From: Tetragonia tetragonoides
Taxonomy: Eukaryota > Streptophyta > Magnoliopsida > Caryophyllales > Aizoaceae
Length of the DNA: 64,000 nt
Direction of reading: 5' to 3'
NCBI GenBank assembly: GCA_038025085.1
Contig: CM076142.1
Span: 30,089,001-30,153,000, forward strand
The translations under genes and the position numbers were made by a program. Shown here piece by piece: positions 56,101 through 64,000 of the stretch (position 1 is the stretch's first letter; every line of letters starts with the position of its first letter). Under the pieces are notes generated by a model, which worked only from the letters and a program-made list of their open reading frames with translations, was not told the origin of the DNA and ran no database searches.

Positions 56101-56689
56101 ACCACACCATTCTATCTCCTCTCTCCCCCCCTCTCTCCTCTGCCACAACCAGCTCTCAGCCACAACTGCGATTGTTTGTAGTTCTCAAACAGATGAGGGA
56201 CCAAAATTCAAAGTTAGTAAATGTGATACCTAATTTGCGAATAATCTGACTTTTTCCTTTAGCCATTGGTATTAGAAGCCTTGGATTTTATGGGATTCAA
56301 TATCTATCCTTGGATTTTAAGTGATGTTGTTTAAAATCAAACTCATGAATTTTTAATGGCTTTCGTTCAAAATCAATCCTTGCAATGGGTCATCCTTCAA
56401 ACCTTCGCCGAGCAGATCGATCCATGGAGACGGATATGGAGTTAGTGCCCCGTGTTTTTGATTGAAGGTGTAAAAAAGTTCAACCCCTTGATACAATCAG
56501 CCCGAAGTCGTGAGTGGAGGTGGAGGTGGTGGGACTCGCCGAAGTCGTGATGCTGTCGGCTTTTGTGGAAGTTGAATGGTGTTGGGTCTGAAATGAAATG
56601 GTGGTGTCGGGGTTTAGGAGAGAGAAAGATGGGATTGATTTTGGATTGATGAATTATTAAATGACCATCATGTCCTTTAATGATGTATG

Positions 56690-56935
56690 TTTATGTAAAA
56701 GTTAACCCTATTCAGTACAAAAGTTAATTCTATTCTGTATAAAAGTTAACCCCATTTTTTAACCCATTATGTATAAAAGTTAATCCCAGTCTGTACAATA
56801 GTTAACCTAATTCTGTACAAAAGTTAACCCCATCCTGTACGAAAGTTAATCCTATTCTGTACAAAAGTTAACCCTATTCTGTACAAAAGTTAACCTCAAC
56901 ATATATAAAAGTGCTAATGTATACAAGTTAACCAA
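56690..56935. repeat. tandem repeat of about 22-24 bp, about ten copies
   Basis: The unit is AAAGTTAACCCTATTCTGTAC with variants (AACCCC, AATCCT, GTATAAA). Nothing coding is seen on either side. Confidence 0.9.
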
Positions 56936-57063
56936 GGTAAGGATAAGTTCTCATGGTTCTCATATAAACAAGGGTTCTTATGGGAACCCTCCCATATATA
57001 TGAACCTCTTGCAAACTTCAACATGCACTTACAAAGACTTGGCACACTAACCTCTTATGCTAA
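56936..57063. other. short spacer with a hairpin
   Basis: AGGGTTC-ttatgg-GAACCCT near 56969-56988 can form a hairpin. No gene. Confidence 0.4.
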
Positions 57064-60000
57064 CAAAAACACTACAATAGTTTGCTGAGGTTAAGGATTT
57101 GTTTTCGTCTAACTGGCAATATTTGTTGAGTGGCTCAAACATGTATAAGGTTGTTCAGCGTTTGAAGAAAGTTAGAGGGGCGCTTAAGGCTTGGTGTCTG
57201 GATAAGAAGAAGTCCTGGGGTGTACAATGGGAATATTTTCGTAAAGAGTTACCACAGATTGAAAATGACGACTTGTTAAGACCCTCTACTTTGTCAGCGG
57301 ATATTTGGAAATATAAGGAATTTGCTTCTTGTCAAAATAGTTATTGGCGTCAAAGAGCCAAAGTGGTTTGGGATACTCGGGGTGATCAGTATACGAGATA
57401 TTTCTTTCAAACAACAAAATTGAGAGTTGCTCTGAATGATGTTGTTTTACTCAAGAATCCTATTGGTGAATGGGTCTCGGATTCTGCGTCCATCTCAGAT
57501 ATGTTTGTACAGTTCTACAAGGAGCTATTTGGAGCTACTCAACAGCCACAGACACATATCTCGAATTCCTTATTTCAGGAAACTATTGGCACTCTTCAAT
57601 GTTCTTTTTCAGCTGAAGACGTGGCTTATCTACAAGAGCCTTTTTCAAAGGAAGAAGTGAAGAATGCCATCTTTGATATAAAAGGCACAAAGGCACCTGG
57701 ACCTGATGGCATACCTGCATGTTTTTATCAAAAGAATTGGGCTGTAGTAGGGGAACAAATTGCTGCAGTTGTTCTGGAGGTACTTAACTCGAGTTTTATG
57801 CTTAAAGAACTGAATTATACATACATTGCTCTTAATCCAATATAAAAAAACCCAGATTCGGTATCCCAATTTAGACCGATAAGCCTCTGTAATGTCCTAT
57901 ACAAGTGCATCTCAAAAGTTCTGACCACAAGACTCAAGAGGGTGATTAACAAGCTAATAAATTCATATCAGAATGCTTTTATTCCTGGAAGACTTATTGC
58001 AGACAGCTGCTTGCTAGCTAATGAAATCTTATCATATTTCAAGCATAAGAAGTAGGGTAGTCATTGGTTAGCGGCGATGAAGCTTATTCTAAATAAGGCT
58101 TATGATAGAATCAATTGGAACTTCTTGGAACTGGTTTTGAACAAATTTGGCTTTCCTGCTAGATGGACTCAACTTATTATGTAGTGTGTAACCACAGTCT
58201 CTTATTCAGTCCTAGTGAATGGAGAGCCAACTCAACCATTTCGACCCAAAAGAGGCTTGCGCCAAGGTGATCCTATCTCCCCATATTTATTTGCTTTATG
58301 TATGGAGGTCTTCTCTTCGATGCTACTATCTACAGAGCTTAATGGGAGATTTAAAGGTATCAAAGTAGCCCGATCTGCGCCATCAATTTCGCATCTATTC
58401 TTTGCTGATGATGCATTATTATTTTTTCAAGCTACGCACTCTGCATGTATTGAAGTTAATCATGTTATTCAAACTTTTTTGCTCTGCCTCGGGTGAGATG
58501 GTTAATGTTCAGAAATCATTTATCATGTTTATCGAGAATGTTGCGCCTGCTTGCAAAGAACAACTGTGTGACGTATTCAATATGGACGTCAAGGAAGAAA
58601 TGGGTAAATATCTTGGTGCACCAGTGATTTTTAGTCGAAGCAAAAGGTCAAACTTCAGTTTTCTTGTTGATAAGGTGGCATCTAAGATTCGTCTCTGGCA
58701 TCATTTAGGACTTCCGTCAGCAGGAAAACTTGTGCTGATCAATGCGGTGCTTACTGCTTTAAGCCTTCACGTTATATCCATTTTCTTGGTATCCCAAACT
58801 GTTTGCAATAAAATCAATTCGATAATGGCAACATTTTGGTGGCAGAGCTCAGCTGAAAGGAGAGCAATTCACTGGAAGGATAGAGATACATTGGCTTTAC
58901 CAAAGGGAATGGGTGGTCTAGGTATTAGGGACATCTCAGCCTTCAATAAGGCGCTTCTTGCTAAACTGGCTTGGAGAATTGAGAATAATCAGGATCTGCT
59001 TATCTCCAAAGTTTATAAAGCAAGATATGGAGGTGGACCTATTTCGTCTGTCATCAATAATAAGAAAACACGGGTGGATGCGACATGGGGTTGGCGGAGT
59101 ATGCTAGCTGGAGCTCAGGTAGCCAATCTTGGTATTGCTTGGAGAATAAGAAATGGTGAACAAGTGCATATTTTGAAGCATGTATGGGCTTGTAGTGATC
59201 ATGTTAGCTTCAAACCACAGATAGCATGTTCAAGACCTCTGTGGGTAAAGGAGCTTATATCCATTGATGGGAAAAGTTGGAACCATGACAAAATCAATAT
59301 GTGTTTTGAATTGGAAAGTGTAAGGAGGATTTTGGCTACTGAAATTCGCCCTGATATGGGACAGGATGATTTCTACTGGCTTTGGAACAAGTCAGGTACT
59401 TACTCGGTTAAGTCAGGATATGCTAGGGTTTTGATAAGCTCAGGGAAACTGGATCGTTCTACTGCATGGAGGAGACGAGTTTGGAGATTGATATGGGCAT
59501 CTAAAATCTTTCCGAAGTGGAAAATCTTTCTCTGGAAAATATTAAACAGTGCGATTGCTACTAAAGATAATTTGATTCGTAGAGGGCTCAATGATTCAGG
59601 TACTTGTGCTCTATGCTCTAAGGATAGGGAATCCATTGCTCATCTATTTAGAGATTGCGAGGTAGTGCAGCATGTGTGGAGATGTGGACCACTGGGTATT
59701 AATGTTGTGGTTAATGACTACATTTCCTTTAAGGATTGGCTAGCTGACTTAATTGAATACTTCCACAAAAATGCTGGTTTTAACTCAGAGGGGTTTGTGT
59801 TTCTGGTATCAATGATGTGGAGTATTTGGATTGTTCGGAATAATGTGGTTTTCAGGAAGGATAAGCTGCAACCTCAACTTATACTTAACATGACTTACAA
59901 GTGGGCATCTTCTTGCTGTTTGGTCATAAATGCTTGTTCTCCACAGCAAATACCTTTAAAACTGGATCAAGTTGAGGAACAAAAGTTTAAGCAAGATGGT

Positions 60001-60440
60001 TGGACTCACTCCCGTCCTTAATTTCTATCTGTACTGATGGTTCGTGGTATGCTTCATCTTTTAGAGCAGGGCGTGTGCCCTGAGCATGAGCTCTACTGTA
60101 GTGCTAGACTTTGGTTCTGCATACTTAATGATAGATTTAGCACTCAAGGCGGAAGCGATATCGTGTCATCATGCGCTTCTATGGGCTATGCAAAGAAATT
60201 GGAGATCAGTGACTTTGCATACAGATAGTGCACAACTTCTCAGTATCCTTAAGCAAGATATTGTGCCTCCAATAAATGTGGTGGATGTTGTAGATCATAT
60301 TAGGAAGCGTTTTATGTCTTTTGATCACTTAGTTTTTGTTAAAGTAGCTAGAAGTCAAGTTAGTCCAGCCCATAAATATGCTTCTCTAGCTAGGAAGTAT
60401 GGGCTTTTAATTAGTGTATAATAATGTATATCTTGTTGCC

Positions 60441-60471
<31 letters not shown>

Positions 60472-60482
60472 AAAAACACTAC
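57064..60482 (+). mobile_element. 5'-truncated LINE with 29-A tail
   Basis: The body is 57076-60470, flanked by a perfect 12-bp duplication, CAAAAACACTAC (57064-57075 and 60471-60482). It ends in 29 A residues (60441-60469). It starts after the endonuclease, so it is truncated. The intact tail and duplication suggest it is the youngest LINE in the window. Confidence 0.92.
57099..60418 (+). pseudogene. LINE ORF2: reverse transcriptase, zf-RVT and RNase H
   Basis: The frame shows TKAPGPDGIPACFYQ, FRPISLCNVLYKCISKVL, KLILNKAYDRINW, LRQGDPISPYLFALC and HLFFADDALLF (catalytic FADD), then AGKLVLINAVL, a zinc region (CALCSKDRESIAHLFRDC, 59605-59660), and RNase H with CTDGSW (60028), EAISCHHALLWA and LHTDSAQL. 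Stops at 57843, near 58053 and near 58184, a frameshift near 58490 and another near 60010 break it. This copy is inactive, but most domains are well preserved. Confidence 0.9.
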
Positions 60483-61008
60483 TTTTGCTGAAACATATTT
60501 TATCACTTGGCCGGCAATGCTTACTGTGCACTAGTTTTTTTGGCTAACCAAAATACTTACTTTGCTGGGCTCCTCTTTGCACTATAACCGTAGATGCTAA
60601 TTTCATAGGAAACAATATAATTGTGTAGACACCCTAATCGGTTCTCATCCTCTGACACCGCAACGCCCGATGATGATGGTAATGGATTAACATGGACGTA
60701 AGTAGAAAAGGACATTGCTCGGAAATCTATACCAAATTCCTTGAAACCTTAGTCTTTGAATAGCCCTTGTTATAAGGATTCCAACGCCTTTGACCTTGCC
60801 TCAATCAGATTCCCGGATCAAGAGATATCGCGTCTCGAAGATTTGGGCCAAAATCGCTCGATCCCGGCCCCCTGGGGCAGCCCAAGGGCAATTTCGTAAT
60901 TTACAGAGCACCAAAAAGTCAAAAACCCTAGTCACGCGCGCGCCGTCAGGTCCAGCGGCTGACGCGACCAATCCGACGGCCAGCGCGTGACAGCGGGGGC
61001 CATTGGGC

Positions 61009-61071
61009 CAGCCGCTGAGCCCCAGCTGCCAGCCGCTGAGCCCCAGCTGCCAGCCGCTGAGCCCCAGCGGC
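61009..61071. repeat. GC-rich 21-bp tandem repeat in the LTR, three copies
   Basis: CAGCCGCTGAGCCCCAGCTGC repeats three times without change except the last bases. It lies about 110 bases upstream of the LTR TATA box, in an unusually GC-rich stretch (60850-61130). Confidence 0.95.
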
Positions 61072-61180
61072 CACCGCGGGCCCCAGCTGCCCTCTGTGTG
61101 GCCGCTGAATCGATTTTGTGACTGGGCCGAGTTTTTGAGCCGGGCTTCCAGCCCTAGGCCCCTAAAACCGTCCCCTAACT

Positions 61181-61190
61181 CTATAAATAC
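61181..61190 (+). promoter_or_regulatory. TATA box of the gypsy LTR
   Basis: CTATAAATAC after a C-rich stretch and followed by a CCTCTTCTGCGAGAGAGC leader. It is the likely promoter for the gag-pol transcript. Confidence 0.6.
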
Positions 61191-62178
61191 TCCCTTTCAC
61201 CCTCTTCTGCGAGAGAGCAGTCAGTTCACAATTTTGAGAGCACATAATTCCCCAAATTCAGAAATCTGAAGATTCAAGCAAGCAATACACCTAGCCTAGC
61301 ACACAAGATCGAAGAGCAATTCCAATTCTACTAGTCCCGTTCGAATAGAACGTCCAGGTTAACCATCCTGCAGGCCTAATTCTTTATTAAATCTCTTGTT
61401 TATTATTTATTAATCATGTTTTATTTAGCTTTTGATTACGGTTGAATAAATTTGCATGCTTTGGATTTTGTACATAATTATGCATGGTTAGTTAATATAA
61501 AGTTTATGTCTTTTTATTAGTTTATGCAAGTTTGCATCTTTTTATAGTTTTTGCATGCATATAGTAGCCTCCTAGGTTTATTTTAGCATAAAGTTAGCAT
61601 CTTTATAATATTACTATTATTCCATTGAAGATACTGACAGTTTTATTAATGTGCATATGCAATACATGGCGCGTTTAGCAAAGTTGGTAGGTTGGAGCGT
61701 TATTTAATGTTTTATATCATGTTTATGCTTGTTAATAGTGTGCATGTAAATTGGATATAAATTGTGCAAAGCGATAACGTAGGTAATTTGGTTGATCTTA
61801 ACCCGCCTAGTTAATTTAGGATCATTGGACGACCGGATTTGTATAGAATCATATAGCATAAATAAATACTTGACATGGATAAGCTTAGTAGAGGCCGTTA
61901 ATACGGGCGATTTAGATGAGATTGGTTTTGTTTATTTCGTACCTACATCCCCAAACTCAATATTTAGTCCCCATGGGCATGAGTCAATTCCCAATAGGAA
62001 TTGGGATGCACTTTTGATGATTTCCAATTATTTCCTTAAAAATTGGTGCAGCTTCTTATTTGCAAATTATTGTTCTTTATAATTAATTTGAATCGCATGT
62101 ACACATATTTAAGAACCATTAATTCCAACAGAATATAATTTCAATTAGACCGCCCCGGAAAGGCGAGGGTTCTTACGG

Positions 62179-62197
62179 TGGCGACTCAATTGGGGAC
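62179..62197 (+). other. primer-binding site, tRNA-Arg type
   Basis: TGGCGACTCAATTGGGGAC resembles the TGGCGACTC-x-n-TGGGGA site used by Tat/Ogre/Athila-type gypsy elements. It sets the end of the LTR. Confidence 0.65.
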
Positions 62198-63186
62198 TTA
62201 ATAAGAGGATGTAATTCGAGCATTTATACATGTCAATAATTTATTTTAGCTATTTGATTCAATTACCGTACGTGTTTATTTTCTTTGCCTCTTTGCATCC
62301 ATATCATTCATATTGTATACATTATCTTTGCAAGATGTCGAAAGACATCACCACGCCATTATAGGATCTACCCTTGGAGCATTGTCTATGACTTAGGCCA
62401 GTGACCCACTCGGTCCGAATTACCTTTGCACATAGTCGTGTTCCGCCCCATGGCATTTACATGTTTCCATTCGAGATATGTAAAATGGTACGTCTAGTCT
62501 TACTATGCGCCCCATGGATGACAAAACGCATCCGGTCATGGGTTACCTTATCCCACCATAGATTGTGTCAAACTATTGCACTAAGTCTCATAGTCCATAT
62601 CAAAGTGCTACTTGCTTTATTTGCTACATTATTAATTGTTTCCTTGCTATGTGATTAACTTCCATAAGAATACTAGGATTAGATCCCCCCTTAGGATTCT
62701 TTTATTGAGTCCTGATTAGGGAAGGTTTCCCTTCTGTTAGCTTGTTCAAGTTTACAAATAGAGTCTAGGATCTTATCTTTTTAGGAAGTAGAATCCTTGT
62801 ATAACTCCGATGATGCTAGTGACCATGTTAGGAAGACGTTCCTTTTCATAAGAATTAGATTGCATGCAAATAACATATTCCCGTCAATGATCTTTCACCA
62901 AATAAAAAAAGGAGTCCAGTTTGATTTCATATGCAAGTCAACAGTATTTATCTTTTCCTAAAATTAAGGAGTTTTATCCCATATGCAAGTTAAGAGTATT
63001 TATAATTCTAATAGAGTCGAAAGATCCTAGATTAAAATATGTTATTTACATAAAATCGCGTCTTACCCAAAAGATCACCATGTTGAGGATTAGTAATAGA
63101 TTTCCTTCCCACATTTGTTTTAAAATAAAACTTTTTATTATGTGGAGATTCCCATTTATTTTCTATCTTCTTAAACGGGTCTTCTC
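62198..63186. other. retroelement leader, no gene
   Basis: About 1 kb of untranslated leader with short ATGCAAGT-x-A-x-AGTATTTAT repeats near 62930-63000. No coding region was recognised before the gag ATG. Confidence 0.5.
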
Positions 63187-64000
63187 ATGTCCAGAATTGG
63201 TAGAAGTAGAGATCCTGGTCCTAGGGAGTGGGAGAGAGACAAGTCCAGTAAGAGGTTAGTCCGCAAGTTGTCGTTTGAACCTTCACCACAAGCACAGTTC
63301 GTGGGCCCTGTTTGGCTTGATTACCTTCGCACACCGCCACTGCCACCTCAAACCTCGCCATCCAATTCACCTAAGTCCGCTATGTCTGGAGACGTAGAGA
63401 GAACCGCTGACCAAAAGATGGATGACCTTTTAGCCCAAATGGTCGCTATGAATGCTAGATTCACTGATATGGAAGCCCGTGTCACCAAGTTGGATCCCCC
63501 TAATAGAAATGATGATGAGCCCAAGCCCGATGAGGAAAAGGCTGAACCCTCCACTAAAGAGGTGCAAGAACTTCAAGCTAAGCTGAACAGGCTTGAATCT
63601 GTCCACATCAACGACATGATCATCAATTCTGAAGGCTATGCTCCCCACATCAAGAGAAAATTTCCCACCAAGTTCTCCATGCCTGAAGTTCCCACATTTA
63701 AAGGAACCGATGATCCACAAGATCACATTAGAGCTTTTACTACTGCATTGGGCCTTAGAGGCATTGAACAAGAGTTATATGTTCACCTCTTTCCCCAAAC
63801 CTTGGATCCTGCTGTCAGGGCCTGGTTCTTCAAGTTTCCCACTCAAAAGCTGGAGAAATGGGAAGATCTATCCACACTGTTCCTTCAAAGATACGCTGGC
63901 AATGTCTTGCCCCCCATGACATTAAGGAAACTCGACATCACCAAGCAAGGTGACAAAGAAGGATTCACTAGCTTCGTGAGAAGATGGAGGACTAAGGTCG
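63187..64000 (+). CDS. Ty3/gypsy gag polyprotein, 5' part (runs off the window)
   Basis: From ATG at 63187 (MSRIGRSRDPGP) the frame is open for 271 codons to the window end. A charged, partly coiled-coil region comes first (KMDDLLAQMVAMNARFTDME, then KEVQELQAKLNRLE). Then comes a Retrotrans_gag domain: FSMPEVPTFKGTDDPQDH, FTTALGLRGIEQELYVHLFP, AVRAWFFKFP, WEDLSTLFLQRYAGN and FTSFVRRWR. Gag forms the particle that packages the element RNA. No stop or shift was seen, so the element could be recent; protease, reverse transcriptase and integrase would lie beyond the window. An earlier ATG in frame is not evident. Confidence 0.88.
   Translation, partial: MSRIGRSRDPGPREWERDKSSKRLVRKLSFEPSPQAQFVGPVWLDYLRTPPLPPQTSPSNSPKSAMSGDVERTADQKMDDLLAQMVAMNARFTDMEARVTKLDPPNRNDDEPKPDEEKAEPSTKEVQELQAKLNRLESVHINDMIINSEGYAPHIKRKFPTKFSMPEVPTFKGTDDPQDHIRAFTTALGLRGIEQELYVHLFPQTLDPAVRAWFFKFPTQKLEKWEDLSTLFLQRYAGNVLPPMTLRKLDITKQGDKEGFTSFVRRWRTKV

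Larger units (their letters stand above)
60624..62178 (+). mobile_element. 5' LTR of a Ty3/gypsy (Tat-lineage-like) element
   Basis: It starts TGTAGACACCC, a usual start for Tat/Ogre/Retand LTRs, and ends just before the primer site at 62179. A TATA box is at 61181-61190. The 3' LTR would lie beyond the window, so I cannot compare the two. Length is about 1.55 kb; the 5' start rests on motif only, as no duplication can be checked. Confidence 0.65.

Noticed and set aside
57064..57075. CACTAC as the start of a CACTA element
   Set aside because: It is part of the LINE duplication, and no matching GTAGTG end follows.

Overview
This is eukaryotic nuclear DNA from a flowering plant, most likely a eudicot. 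It is AT-rich, has spliced genes, and carries two recognisable plant host genes in a dense, nested set of plant transposable elements: Copia and Ty3/gypsy retrotransposons, L1-type LINEs, hAT, CACTA, Mutator, PIF/Harbinger and Helitron. I cannot name the species from sequence alone.

Layout. 1-4900 is transposon debris: a 0.4-kb Helitron (232-644), a broken Copia gag-pol on the minus strand (1440-3698) with its tRNA-Met primer site and part of an LTR, and a decayed hAT-like element (4254-4892). 5000-9540 is the first host gene, a two-exon DUF3527 protein (874 aa) with an intron in its 5' UTR. 11168-20870 is one 5'-truncated LINE with a clear target-site duplication. It is split by a 1.25-kb hAT element (8-bp duplication) and a 4.56-kb CACTA element (3-bp duplication); removing both brings the endonuclease and RNase H reading frames back together. 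21600-22740 is a second LINE RNase H remnant, itself interrupted. 22798-28690 (minus) is the second host gene, a UVR-motif plus NTF2/SnoaL-like protein probably targeted to the plastid, with a 4.7-kb intron holding an antisense LINE. 28772-33664 holds nested MITEs, a tRNA-derived SINE and a 1.34-kb solo LTR flanked by ATGAC. 34260-43060 is a long, dead LINE interrupted by a small CACTA-type element with ULP1-protease exons.

The most interesting unit is 45108-51529, a Mutator-like element (MULE) with long, structured terminal inverted repeats and two convergent genes. The minus-strand gene encodes a FAR1-like/MULE transposase whose last exon adds an OTU-type cysteine protease domain (880 aa modelled). 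The plus-strand gene encodes a plant mobile domain (PMD) protein, with one in-frame stop. In both genes the modelled first exon lies in the terminal repeat, and the first intron carries the same palindromic 33-bp minisatellite plus an ATT/AAT microsatellite. The layout recalls maize MuDR, with a PMD gene in the second position. The MULE sits inside the LTR of an older Ty3/gypsy element.

53-57 kb holds more retrotransposon leader sequence, a hAT MITE (54312-54827) and three tandem-repeat arrays. 57076-60470 is a young-looking 5'-truncated LINE with a 29-A tail and a 12-bp duplication. 60624 to the end is the 5' LTR, primer site, leader and open gag frame of a Ty3/gypsy element that runs off the window.
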